Shown here in pieces: positions 1 to 7,706 of a DNA stretch of 64,000 nucleotides. This DNA comes from Bacillus dicomae (GTDB lineage: Bacteria > Bacillota > Bacilli > Bacillales > Bacillaceae_G). Every line of letters begins with the position of its first letter. Within the stretch, counting starts at the first letter, position 1. The stretch spans positions 1,721,043 to 1,785,042 of the forward strand of contig NZ_VHIV01000001.1 of NCBI RefSeq assembly GCF_006494425.1, written 5' to 3'. The position numbers and the translations under genes were made by a program. The notes below the pieces were generated by a model. It did no database searches, was not told where the DNA came from, and worked only from the letters and a program-made list of their open reading frames with translations.

Positions 1-1079
1 GAGATGCAAATGTTGTAGTCGCTCAATTAAAGGGTAGAAACCTTGTTCCTGAAAATGAAATAAAGGGTATTCCAAGTGTGCAGATTCAAGAGACACCTTT
101 ATCAGATTTCTTTCATGAAGTCATGCTCTACTACAGCAAAGCAGATGTAGTCGCCCATCAAATTGATAACGATAATGCCCGTTTGGATGTAGGTCCTATT
201 AAGAAAAAAGATATTGCATATAATTATCAATATGCTTTGGGTGAAATTACAGTATATAAGGTAACTGGGAAAGACTTAAAAGACTATATGGAATGGGCAG
301 CAGGGTACTTTAACTCATCTCGTCCTGGAGATGTAACAGTTAGCTTTGATAAAACCCGTCGTGCGTCTAAATACAGTACGAACGATTTCTTTGGGGGTGT
401 AAAATACGAAATTGATTTAACAAAACCATATGGAAGTAGAATAACAAATTTACGTTCTATTCGTACAAATAAACCAATCAAAACGAATGATGTTATGACG
501 CTGGGAATGAATGCGTATAGAATGGAGGCTCTTCAGGCAAAAGGTGGAGCTTTAGAGGGGCGTAAGTTTGAACAAATTTGGTCATCTAAACAAGAGAATG
601 CATTCGGGGAAACTGGTGGAACCATTCGTAACCTTGCTATTACATATTTAAAAGAGGTAAAGAACGGTGATTACACACCAAAAGTTATGCATAATTGGAA
701 AATTACTGGCGTGAATACACATTCTTCAGAGCATAAGGCTGTAGTGGATTTGGTGAATAAAGGGATTTTAGAAATTCCAAAAACTGAAGATGGAAAATAT
801 ACAAATATAGTCTCTATAAATACTAAAGATTTAATTACAAAAGAAGAGATTGTAGCACTCTCACAAAAAGCAAATATTAATCCAAATCAGTTTAAGCATA
901 TAAAAACGAAAGGTGAATTTTACAAAAAACTTAGTAGAATTGTAAAAAAATATAAGAAAAATGACTCTGGTGCAAAAAAAGTTATAACTAGAAGTTTAAA
1001 TATATACGCAAAAAGAGCACTCCTATACATGGCGATAGGATGCTCTTTTTTATGTAAAGAAAATCTTGTCTACGTTTAG
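1..1079 (+). CDS. 5'-nucleotidase / 2',3'-cyclic-nucleotide phosphodiesterase, C-terminal part (5' end outside window)
   Basis: The frame is already open at base 3, so this is the C-terminal part of a longer protein. The visible part matches the C-terminal domain of secreted 5'-nucleotidases: an early region with Asn-Ala-Arg and an 'ITVYKVTGKDLKDYME' type segment, then the conserved Arg/Asn-rich ligand-binding region. These enzymes hydrolyse nucleotides outside the cell for phosphate and nucleoside salvage. The 3' end is odd: the frame reads straight through a strong terminator hairpin (about 1010-1050) and stops at 1077-1079. One extra A in the A7 run at 974-980 would give a TAG at 989-991, just before the hairpin, so the last ~29 residues are probably not native. 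Family call is fairly safe; the substrate is not. Confidence 0.8.
   Translation, partial: DANVVVAQLKGRNLVPENEIKGIPSVQIQETPLSDFFHEVMLYYSKADVVAHQIDNDNARLDVGPIKKKDIAYNYQYALGEITVYKVTGKDLKDYMEWAAGYFNSSRPGDVTVSFDKTRRASKYSTNDFFGGVKYEIDLTKPYGSRITNLRSIRTNKPIKTNDVMTLGMNAYRMEALQAKGGALEGRKFEQIWSSKQENAFGETGGTIRNLAITYLKEVKNGDYTPKVMHNWKITGVNTHSSEHKAVVDLVNKGILEIPKTEDGKYTNIVSINTKDLITKEEIVALSQKANINPNQFKHIKTKGEFYKKLSRIVKKYKKNDSGAKKVITRSLNIYAKRALLYMAIGCSFLCKENLVYV
1010..1050 (+). terminator. Rho-independent terminator inside the 3' end of the nucleotidase frame
   Basis: The stem AAAGAGCA-C-TCCTAT pairs with ATAGGATGCTCTTT and is followed by a T run. It lies inside the annotated reading frame rather than after the stop, which supports a lost or shifted stop codon. 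Confidence 0.8.
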
Positions 1080-1114
1080 TCTATCACCCTACGCACAATT
1101 ATAGTAACGTGAAT

Positions 1115-1140
1115 AGTCCGAAACAAATCTGTTTCGGACT
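1115..1140. repeat. Perfect inverted repeat between convergent genes
   Basis: AGTCCGAAAC and GTTTCGGACT flank a 6-base loop. There is no T run on either side, so it is a hairpin between the nucleotidase and the convergent phr gene that may act as a weak transcription barrier. Function is not determined. Confidence 0.5.
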
Positions 1141-1230
1141 GGGGGTTCAATATTTTATCCACTTTATTCAACTTTTTTTGTATTTGTAGTATGAATTTTC
1201 TGATTTTTCAAGTGAGAAAACTGGATTACG

Positions 1231-1389
1231 TTAATTAATAGATACTCCACCAGAGACACTCAGTTTTGTTGGTGCAGGCGTATCTCCACCATTAAATGAA
1301 GAGTGTTGTGATACATTTAAACTAATCATGCTACATGCTAATGTACTTACTATTATCGTACTGAATAACAATTTTTTTATTTTTTTCAT
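1231..1389 (-). CDS. Phr-type secreted signalling peptide precursor (partner of the Rap gene)
   Basis: A 52-residue precursor with a Lys-rich start, a hydrophobic signal segment (about residues 6-24) and a polar tail ending PAPTKLSVSGGVSIN. Its ATG overlaps the Rap TAA stop by one base (TAATG), the coupling typical of rap-phr cassettes. In this family the precursor is exported, trimmed to a 5-7 residue peptide, re-imported by Opp and binds its Rap partner. The second Phr in this window shares PAPT plus a nearby SV and GG, so the mature signal may lie near this motif rather than at the extreme C-terminus. That placement is inference. Confidence 0.75.
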   Translation of the reverse strand: MKKIKKLLFSTIIVSTLACSMISLNVSQHSSFNGGDTPAPTKLSVSGGVSIN

Positions 1390-2489
1390 TACTTTAACGC
1401 TCCTTTTCTTAAATGTTTCTTATCAGCATTATTGCTAATATAGAAATACTTACTTGCTTTAACATGATTATTTGCTTCATAAAATTGCAGTGCTAAAATC
1501 TCTGCATATTCTTTTAAACAATCCCACATTTCCTCTTTTTCAAAATAAGAAATGGCATCAGTAACTACTTTTTCTAGTTTAATTCTAGGCATTTCTGTGA
1601 TTAGTTCATTTAAAACTGCGAAACGGTGTTTATATTCCTCATTTCCTGATTCATTTGAATATTTCATTCCTTGCTCGATATATGATTTTGCTGTTTCAAC
1701 GCCTTCTAACTTATAATATGCTCTTGCTAAGACAAATAATGCTTTAAAATGGTTCGGTATGGTATTTATAATTTCAGAACTCTGTCTAATCGCCAATGGA
1801 TATAAATCTTGAATATTATATAACCAGCCTAAATTGTATCGTACTCGTAATAATAATTGTTCTTCATCATACTTCTTAAAAACATCAATAACCATATTGA
1901 GACATTCTTCCGCTCTTTCAAATTCTCTTAGATCTATACAAGCCAGTCCAAATACATTGTCGCATAAAGCAATATTAATTTTATAGCCTACATGATTCAA
2001 GTATATTTCTTTGGCTTTAACTGCATGTTGAATCGCTTCAAATGGTTGATAAGATTGATAACAGTATGTTGAAAATCTATACTCAAACTCAGCTTTTTCT
2101 ATTTCATCAGGTATATCTTTTAAAAGTTCTTCCGCCTTTTCATAGTGTGTTTTTGCCTCAGTATAATTTGCTATAATTGTAGAGTGGATTGCCTTAAAGA
2201 AATAATAATAGTAAGCTAAAAATGAAAATTCATTTTTAATATTAGGTAGTTTTTCTATTTGATTAAAAGAATCTCTTGTAATATTCATTCCATCTACCAA
2301 AACTTTATATCTAAAATTCAGTAGGGAATAATAGAATGATACATATTGGTCTGTTTCTATTTCTTTTAAACTTTCTTTTACTTTTAGATATGTTTGTTTT
2401 GCTTCTACTACATGATATAAACGAATTTCTTCATACCATTCATGTAATAATTCCATCAATTGTTTATTACTTTTTTCTTGAACAGTCAT
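1389..2489 (-). CDS. Rap family TPR response-regulator aspartate phosphatase
   Basis: About 366 residues, the usual Rap length. The N-terminal helical bundle has the family's 'LLHEWYEEI' pattern and the rest is a run of TPR helices (for example around 'YYYFFKAIHSTIIANYTEAKTHYEKAEELL', given in part). No DNA-binding domain is present, so it is Rap rather than NprR or PlcR. Rap proteins dephosphorylate Spo0F~P or block other response regulators and are inhibited by their Phr peptide; the phr gene follows immediately. I chose the ATG at 2489 over one at 2501: GGGGGA lies just before it, and the same arrangement and the same distance to the conserved LL-x-x-WY occur in the second rap gene. The target of this copy is unknown. 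Confidence 0.9.
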   Translation of the reverse strand: MTVQEKSNKQLMELLHEWYEEIRLYHVVEAKQTYLKVKESLKEIETDQYVSFYYSLLNFRYKVLVDGMNITRDSFNQIEKLPNIKNEFSFLAYYYYFFKAIHSTIIANYTEAKTHYEKAEELLKDIPDEIEKAEFEYRFSTYCYQSYQPFEAIQHAVKAKEIYLNHVGYKINIALCDNVFGLACIDLREFERAEECLNMVIDVFKKYDEEQLLLRVRYNLGWLYNIQDLYPLAIRQSSEIINTIPNHFKALFVLARAYYKLEGVETAKSYIEQGMKYSNESGNEEYKHRFAVLNELITEMPRIKLEKVVTDAISYFEKEEMWDCLKEYAEILALQFYEANNHVKASKYFYISNNADKKHLRKGALK

Positions 2490-2874
2490 AATATCCCCCA
2501 TTTCTCTGTAAAGGCTTATTCTGATAATAACAGAAATTCGATAAATTAAATTTAACCACGATTTTTTTCATTAATATACAGAATATTCTGATTTTATTTA
2601 TTGTCCATGCTTTTATATTTGAAAAATTATAGGTAAGATAGGATAAGTTTCGTTAATGTATTTTTTGATTTTTTAACGGTTTTTTATTAAATACTTCTTA
2701 TGAGAGGGAGCGTAGGTTTATACTTCCGCTAAGTAATTATCATAATGAGAGTATACAGATGTATCAAACGAAACTTCTATTTAATCAGATACGATTTAAT
2801 ACTTTCTTAGTTATGATTAGGGAAATTTAAATACTTTAGAGTAAAGGTTTTAATTTTTATTAAGGGGGGATAAC
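2490..2874. other. Intergenic region upstream of rap and of the Xre operon
   Basis: No gene seen. Near the rap start there are two TTCTG/CAGAA inverted repeats: TTCTG-N7-CAGAA at 2518-2534 and CAGAATATTCTG at 2579-2590. They could be operator sites for rap; this is inference. The remainder is AT-rich with no feature I can support. Confidence 0.4.
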
Positions 2875-2979
2875 TTGGAGGTTCATAACACTAAATCTTT
2901 ATATTTTAATTTTTTGAGTGTTGAAGCATTTGTAAAAAATACTTTACGAATTGTAAGAAATAAATTGCAATTTTTCTGA
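2875..2979 (+). CDS. Small ORF upstream of and adjacent to the Xre regulator
   Basis: A 34-codon frame starts with TTG at 2875 behind a very strong ribosome site (AAGGGGGGA, 4 nt before the start) and ends at TGA 2977-2979, 12 nt before the Xre start and overlapping that gene's own ribosome-site region. The peptide is basic and aromatic (for example 'KNTLRIVRNKLQFF') and I do not recognise it. It could be a leader peptide coupling translation to the regulator, or a remnant. The strong ribosome site is the main support. Confidence 0.4.
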   Translation: MEVHNTKSLYFNFLSVEAFVKNTLRIVRNKLQFF

Positions 2980-2991
2980 GAGGTGTTCCTA

Positions 2992-3192
2992 TTGTTACAT
3001 AATAAAATTGTAGTTTGTCGAGCAGAAAAGGGTTGGACTCAAGAAGAATTGGCAAATAGGGTTGGTGTTAGTCGACAAACTATTGCTACTCTTGAAAAGA
3101 ATAAATATAAGCCTTCTCTCATTCTTGCCTTTAAAATCGCAAATGCATTTGAAAAGCCAATAACTGACGTGTTCAATTTTCAGGAGGAGTGA
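2992..3192 (+). CDS. Small Xre/Cro-type helix-turn-helix regulator
   Basis: A 66-residue single-domain HTH_3 protein. The motif 'WTQEELANRVGVSRQTI' is the classic helix-turn-helix, followed by 'KPSLILAFKIANAF'. I chose the TTG at 2992 because GAGAGGTG sits 6 nt before it; an in-frame GTG at 2983 would leave no ribosome site. Proteins of this subclass usually pair with a small multi-TM membrane protein, and here the next gene encodes one. Probably an autoregulator of this small operon. Confidence 0.85.
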   Translation: MLHNKIVVCRAEKGWTQEELANRVGVSRQTIATLEKNKYKPSLILAFKIANAFEKPITDVFNFQEE

Positions 3193-3197
3193 GTCAT

Positions 3198-3491
3198 ATG
3201 TTGTGGTTAAAAATTTAATTTTTTGTTGTAATATGCATTAGTCAGATGTATGTAATACAATTTCAGTCCAGTGATGAAGCAAAAGACGAAAGAGGGAGAG
3301 AGATTCAATATAAAACAAATAATGTGTTGTACAACATCTTATCTGTAGGTATCATTGCCATTTTTATTTTTCAATCAATAGATATAATTTCTTTAGAATT
3401 TCTACCTGATTTATTGTTATATTTTGTGCTTTCATTAAGTGTACTAGGCAGTCTTTTTATATTTATCAATAGACACAGCAAAAATTACTAA
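3198..3491 (+). pseudogene. Two-TM membrane protein gene with in-frame TAA at codon 7
   Basis: An ideal ribosome site (GGAGGAG at 3182-3188) precedes ATG 3198, which begins MLWLKI, then TAA (3216-3218), then the same frame runs on as FFVVICISQMYVIQFQ and continues to 3491. The segment before and after the stop is one hydrophobic helix, so the TAA looks like a nonsense mutation in the first membrane segment. The downstream part (about 81 residues from ATG 3246) contains 'DEAKDERGREI' and two more membrane segments, typical of small proteins found beside Xre regulators. Internal re-initiation at 3246 is possible but has no good ribosome site. Confidence 0.6.
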
Positions 3492-4183
3492 TATAGTGTA
3501 TTTGATTATGATGAAGGTAGAATGATAACGATGTACAAACTGTATTAGAATGGAGATTTATATGGCAGAGGTAGTTTGGAGTATATACATGAATTAATTA
3601 CGGATTATATACTTGCATGAGAACCTTATTAAAAAGATGAAGTTGAATTCAAAATTTAAAAAGTGAATTACAAGAATAGAATTAATAGGAAAAAGATTAC
3701 ATGGTGTCCATATACGAATGATTAATACATATGAAAAAATGAAATACGTGATTATAGAATCGTAAAAAAGAACTAAAAAATATATTAGTTCTTTTTTCTA
3801 CCCTTTTTTCTTTTGGTTGTTGTTTTGTACAGACAGTCTTTATATAAAACAAGACAGGGTTTAAAAACTATTAAAGAAAAGAGCACTCGAGATTGCATAG
3901 TGACTTGCATAAGGCCGAAGAAGCAGTATTTCCATGTTGTTCAATTCTTCTCAAAATGAATGAGTTTCTTTTATTGAAAAAGCAACATTTGTAGCATGAT
4001 TAGAATTGAACTGTGCTTCAAATTAATTTGTACAATATAGCTTTTCTCTTTACTGCAAATATCTATCATAATCAACTGAAAGAAAGCCTACTCGGCTTAA
4101 ATTGGTATTAGATGTTGGGTTTAAATGGATATTAGAATTATCCATTTAAATTACACATTCCGGTCTCGTTAATAAAATAAATA
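3492..4183. other. Gene-free stretch with decayed coding traces
   Basis: No intact gene. Around 3550-3620 one frame reads NGDLYGRGSLEYIHELITDY, which looks protein-like but has no start and ends quickly, so it may be a remnant. A terminator-type hairpin lies at 3764-3797. I see nothing supportable from 3800 to 4183. Confidence 0.35.
3764..3797 (+). terminator. Hairpin terminator after the Xre operon region
   Basis: AAAAAAGAACTA pairs with TAGTTCTTTTTT; the A and T runs make it usable on both strands. Confidence 0.6.
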
Positions 4184-4819
4184 CTATCTCAAATTTCTTA
4201 GAAATGGGTTTTGTTTTCGTTCATTCTGAATATCTGTGACATCACCATGCCCACTTAAAACCAGAGTTTTTTCAGGGAGACTAAATAGTTTTTGTTGGAT
4301 TGTTTTCATTAATAGATTGTGATCTGCTCCGCTTATATCCGTTCTGCCAATACCACCTTTAAAAAGTACATCTCCTGAGATAAGAATATTTTCATTTTTG
4401 ATATAGTAAGATACGCTCCCAGGTGAGTGCCCAGGGGTAAACAATACTTTGAAAGAAAAGGAACCAATATGAATTTCCTCTTCCGTTTCAATCAGAGAAT
4501 CTGCAGGATTTGCCGTTGTTTTCTTTCTACCAGGTAGAGCGGAACGATTTAATTCTGCGTCTGAAAGCCAATCCCGTTCTGCCTGATGAAGATACACGGG
4601 GATATCCCACTTTGTTCTTACCTCATCTACTGCCCCAATATGATCAAAATGAGCATGAGTTAAAAGAATAGCTTTGGGAATTAAATCATTTGTTTGTATG
4701 TATTGATTAATTTTGTCTGGTTCACCACCAGGATCAAAGATGACGCAAGTTTTGTCGACATTAGATAAAATATATGCATTTGCTTTGATTGGTCCTACAG
4801 GGATTCGTATCCATTTCAT
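4184..4819 (-). CDS. MBL-fold metallo-hydrolase (glyoxalase II-like)
   Basis: A 211-residue metallo-beta-lactamase-fold protein. THAHFDH gives the HxHxDH zinc site (H55, H57, D59, H60); further metal ligands come from 'TPGHSPGSV', 'SGDVLF' and 'SGHGDVT'. The length and the 'GGIGRTD' segment fit the YqgX/glyoxalase II group of hydroxyacylglutathione hydrolase-like proteins; in bacilli the natural thiol would be bacillithiol, which is inference. The start is the ATG at 4819, preceded by AAGGAAGTG; the 15 extra codons upstream have no conserved content. It stands alone between unrelated genes. Confidence 0.85.
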   Translation of the reverse strand: MKWIRIPVGPIKANAYILSNVDKTCVIFDPGGEPDKINQYIQTNDLIPKAILLTHAHFDHIGAVDEVRTKWDIPVYLHQAERDWLSDAELNRSALPGRKKTTANPADSLIETEEEIHIGSFSFKVLFTPGHSPGSVSYYIKNENILISGDVLFKGGIGRTDISGADHNLLMKTIQQKLFSLPEKTLVLSGHGDVTDIQNERKQNPFLRNLR

Positions 4820-5144
4820 GCTGTACACTTCCTTTGCGTTAATGTTACTGAAATACTTATACAATACAATAAGAGCATTCCAATTAGAAATAACATTATT
4901 CTAGCTTAAACTACAAGTAACCTTTGATACAATATCCTTGTAAAGGATGAAGGGGAAGGAAAGAAAGATAGATGCTACTTTTAGATAGTTTAAGGACCCA
5001 TCAGGACGAAGTAGATTTGAATCTTTTAACTTTCCAAATCATTATATAAGACAAAAAAATCTGTTATACATTTACTAATGGGATCCTACACAGAATCAGG
5101 ATTTTTTATTTGGACTTTGTTTGAGCCCGTTAATATGTTCATTT

Positions 5145-5399
5145 TTAAGCGTTTATTGCATTTAAAATTGAAACTTTATTTGTAGTAAATAATACATAAT
5201 TTTGTTTTACCGTTTTGATTAAAATACGGTCCATTGTTCCATATGCAGTGCCAATACGGATTGCACTAGTATCTTCAACACCCGCATAGGTAGCATCTTC
5301 AGTAACCTCAATTACATCACGTAATGGAATCGTAATCTTCGCCAATTGCCATGAAATTATTAACTCTTTTTTTGTTTTTTTTACATTAATACCTAACAT
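5145..5399 (-). CDS. SunI/YnzG-like small PH-domain protein
   Basis: An 84-residue protein beginning [17 protein letters not shown], with alternating beta strands and '[18 protein letters not shown]'. This resembles the B. subtilis SunI/YnzG family, whose founding member gives self-immunity to sublancin. There is no bacteriocin gene nearby, so this copy is better seen as a household paralogue than as an immunity gene. It is preceded by a modest ribosome site (AAAGGTC) and transcribed alone. Confidence 0.7.
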   Translation of the reverse strand: MLGINVKKTKKELIISWQLAKITIPLRDVIEVTEDATYAGVEDTSAIRIGTAYGTMDRILIKTVKQNYVLFTTNKVSILNAINA

Positions 5400-5657
5400 T
5401 ATACCAAGACCTTTCTATAATAGAATGCTACACTTCTAATCTTATTATACAAATTTTTAGATTATTTTTCTATATGTAGGAATAGAATTGGTTTCTGCGT
5501 GTTAGTATCTTTAGCGTATCGAACGAAAAGGAGGATATACTGTCTTTTTGTTAAGAAATATGTTAAGAACAAAAGTTCACTTCAAATTAATATGAATTTG
5601 ATATGGTTGTAGTATTATGAACGAGAAACATTAAGAGTGGCAGGAAGGAAATGAATA

Positions 5658-6389
5658 ATGAGAATTAAATTAGTATGGATTTTTACTTGTATGATTGTGA
5701 TAGTAGGTATCTTTATCGTTTACACCAATCAATCTATTGGTAAAGAACCAATAAAGACAAACTATGAAACTCGTGAAAACTCCATAAATAGAGAACAAAA
5801 TGGTACTTCAAATAACATAGCAAGTTCTTTTGCTAGTATACAGGCTGTAGTTAATAAGGAGTATGGATTGCCCGAAGACTATAAACCGGAGGATTTAGTT
5901 GTACCAAATGTACCATTCTCATTCAGTGGGACATTAGAAAAGAGTTACCTTCGTAAAGAGGTAGCAGAAGCACTAGAAAAGTTATTTGATTTAGCAAAGA
6001 AAGAAGGAATCCAGTTAAATGCTGTTTCAGGGTTTCGTTCCTATGATTATCAAAAAAAACTGTATGCAAACAACGTGAAAAGAAAAGGACAAGAGCATAC
6101 GGATCGCTTCTCGGCAAAACCCGGACATAGTGAACATCAAACAGGATTAACGATGGATGTTTCTTCTAAAAGTGCAAATAATGAACTAGAGCTAACCTTT
6201 GCGAATACGAAAGAAGGAAAATGGCTGAAAGAAAATGCGCATCGTGCAGGATTTATCATCCGTTATCCAAAAGGTAAAGAGAGTATTACTGGATACGCTT
6301 ATGAACCGTGGCATATTCGCTATGTAGGGGATATTGCTGAAAGTATATATAAGAAAAAATTGACTTTAGAAGAATATATGAATCTGTAA
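5658..6389 (+). CDS. Membrane-anchored D,D/L,D-carboxypeptidase of the VanY/LdcB (M15B) family
   Basis: A 243-residue protein: N-terminal membrane anchor (residues 5-22), a Ser/Asn-rich linker, then an M15B peptidase domain (about 70-240). Zinc-site motifs are seen: 'SGFRSYDYQ', 'HSEHQTGLTMDV' (H160 and D167) and 'EPWHIRYVG'. These enzymes trim the terminal D-Ala from peptidoglycan stem peptides outside the membrane. A ribosome site GGAAGGAAATGA precedes the ATG. It is a single-gene unit. The choice between DD- and LD-specificity cannot be made from sequence alone. Confidence 0.88.
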   Translation: MRIKLVWIFTCMIVIVGIFIVYTNQSIGKEPIKTNYETRENSINREQNGTSNNIASSFASIQAVVNKEYGLPEDYKPEDLVVPNVPFSFSGTLEKSYLRKEVAEALEKLFDLAKKEGIQLNAVSGFRSYDYQKKLYANNVKRKGQEHTDRFSAKPGHSEHQTGLTMDVSSKSANNELELTFANTKEGKWLKENAHRAGFIIRYPKGKESITGYAYEPWHIRYVGDIAESIYKKKLTLEEYMNL

Positions 6390-6666
6390 AATCGAACTGA
6401 AGAATTAAATTGGCCAGCGATAGCAGTAAGATTGTAAAAGATAGGGGTATAAAATAAGGTAGTTCATAATGCTTTTAAAGGGTATGCCATGGAATTGTAA
6501 ACGAGACTACTATTTTAGAGATGAAAGATGGCGAGTAATATCTTTACAGTAATGTGAGATGTAGGATCTTGCGTCAGGTGCAGAATGATAAGTATTAGGT
6601 TAATATATGATGGAAATTAGAGAGCAACGAAAAAGAATATAAATATTACGTATTCGGTTTTTTACT
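6390..6666. other. Intergenic region
   Basis: No gene or RNA that I can support; AT-rich with short broken frames. Confidence 0.3.
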
Positions 6667-6710
6667 AAATAACAGGGCATCATTCTAATTAGAATAATGC
6701 CCTGTTATTT
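6667..6710. terminator. Strong bidirectional terminator
   Basis: AAATAACAGGGCAT pairs perfectly with ATGCCCTGTTATTT around a 16-nt loop, between the convergent carboxypeptidase and DUF3221-like genes. Confidence 0.85.
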
Positions 6711-6720
6711 TTAGCATAAT

Positions 6721-7125
6721 CTATTGAATTACTTTTTCGATTTTAGGCATTACAGCAATTGGTGGTAAAGATTTGGTCCATGCAGCAGCATAAACATTTA
6801 ACTGTTCACCTATAGTGTAATTTTCACCATCTGAAATAGGAACCCTTAAAATCTTATTTTGATTTACTAACTCCCACCAATCATTTTGGCAAGCGAGAGC
6901 TTCATCTTTTGTAGATGTAGAAGCAACCACTAAATAATTGTTTTCTACTGAAATGACATATCCGGTAAAAGGATCTTGTTCTTGTTTATGAATAGAATAA
7001 ATAGGTGCAGTGCTTACAGACGCCTTATTAGAATCTGCAAATGCCGGTGTTAATCCGAAAGTAAATCCACATCCTAATGTTAAAGCTGTTACGGTTGTTA
7101 CTAATTTTTGTTTTTTTGTAAACAT
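6721..7125 (-). CDS. Small secreted protein with DUF3221-like domain
   Basis: 134 residues with a classical signal peptide (MFTKKQKLVTT, hydrophobic core, cleavage near AFA-DS). The mature part contains 'FTGYVISVENNYLVVAS' and ends '...LNVYAAAWTKSLPPIAVMPKIEKV', the same pattern as the two C-terminal repeats of the SLH protein encoded next door (7707-9098). This suggests the domain has been shared between a free secreted form and an S-layer-anchored form. The fold resembles DUF3221/YobA, probably a small beta-barrel; biochemical role unknown. A GGGGGATATGT ribosome site precedes the ATG. Confidence 0.65.
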   Translation of the reverse strand: MFTKKQKLVTTVTALTLGCGFTFGLTPAFADSNKASVSTAPIYSIHKQEQDPFTGYVISVENNYLVVASTSTKDEALACQNDWWELVNQNKILRVPISDGENYTIGEQLNVYAAAWTKSLPPIAVMPKIEKVIQ

Positions 7126-7249
7126 AATACATATCCCCCTTATATTTTATCCCTACACTTGCCATTTTCTAGTTCTATCATATAAAACCTTTTAATATTA
7201 AGATGTTTAACAGCTCTGTCACATATAATCCATAAATGTTAAAATTATC

Positions 7250-7284
7250 TATTAATGGAAGTGAATTCGTGTTATAATTCACTA
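7250..7284 (+). promoter_or_regulatory. Extended -10 promoter for a candidate small RNA
   Basis: TGTTATAAT (TG at 7270-7271, TATAAT 7273-7278) is an extended -10 element; the -35 is weak (near TTAATG 7252-7257). No ORF begins downstream before the terminator at 7361. Confidence 0.5.
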
Positions 7285-7393
7285 GGTGAAATATTATTAT
7301 TACATTCATCCCCTGATGAATGTATACCCTTCCTTAATTGTAAATATGTTTGATTTTATTGGTGAAGAGGGAGGAAATCCCTCTTCTTTTTTT
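7285..7393 (+). ncRNA. Candidate ~110-nt C-rich regulatory small RNA
   Basis: Between the extended -10 promoter and a strong terminator there is no reading frame but a compact RNA-like arrangement. Hairpin ACATTCATC-CCCT-GATGAATGT (7302-7323) has a CCCC loop, then comes the single-stranded pyrimidine stretch TACCCTTCCTT, then the terminator stem GAAGAGGGA/TCCCTCTTC with a T7 run. Unpaired C-rich segments complementary to Shine-Dalgarno sequences are the hallmark of Gram-positive sRNAs such as RoxS/RsaE and FsrA. I cannot say it is a homologue of either. Confidence 0.45.
7361..7393 (+). terminator. Terminator of the candidate small RNA
   Basis: GAAGAGGGA-GGAAA-TCCCTCTTC followed by seven T. 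Confidence 0.85.
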
Positions 7394-7638
7394 GTTCCTT
7401 CTAAAGTTCGAAGGTGCCTTGAGCAATAAAATTTGATTTTTTTAAAACAGATGAATTACACGCGTTCACTTTATTTAGAAGTGAGAGTGGTGTAGTTAAA
7501 AGAAAGAAGGGGAAATTAAGCTCTGTCTATTGATAAAAATTTATAGAAATAAAACTAGGATGTTACTATTGGACAGGGAGTAAATCTCGATTAATATACT
7601 AGGTCTTACGAGCACGATAGAAAATATATAACTTCATA

Positions 7639-7671
7639 AAAAGAACTCCTATGTTACTTAGGAGTTCTTTT
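7639..7671 (-). terminator. Terminator downstream of the SLH/DUF3221 gene
   Basis: AAAAGAACTCCT / AGGAGTTCTTTT perfect stem with A and T runs, 35 nt past the stop of the minus-strand gene. Confidence 0.85.
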
Positions 7672-7706
7672 CGGATGAAGTCAACAAATTTATAGAATGT
7701 TGAACA

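Noticed and set aside
4972-5049. A 25-codon ATG frame behind a purine-rich stretch
   Set aside because: No conserved-looking content and imperfect ribosome-site spacing; too weak to call a gene.
5145-5399. Sublancin-type bacteriocin locus
   Set aside because: Only a SunI-like protein is present; there is no precursor peptide, glycosyltransferase or transporter nearby.
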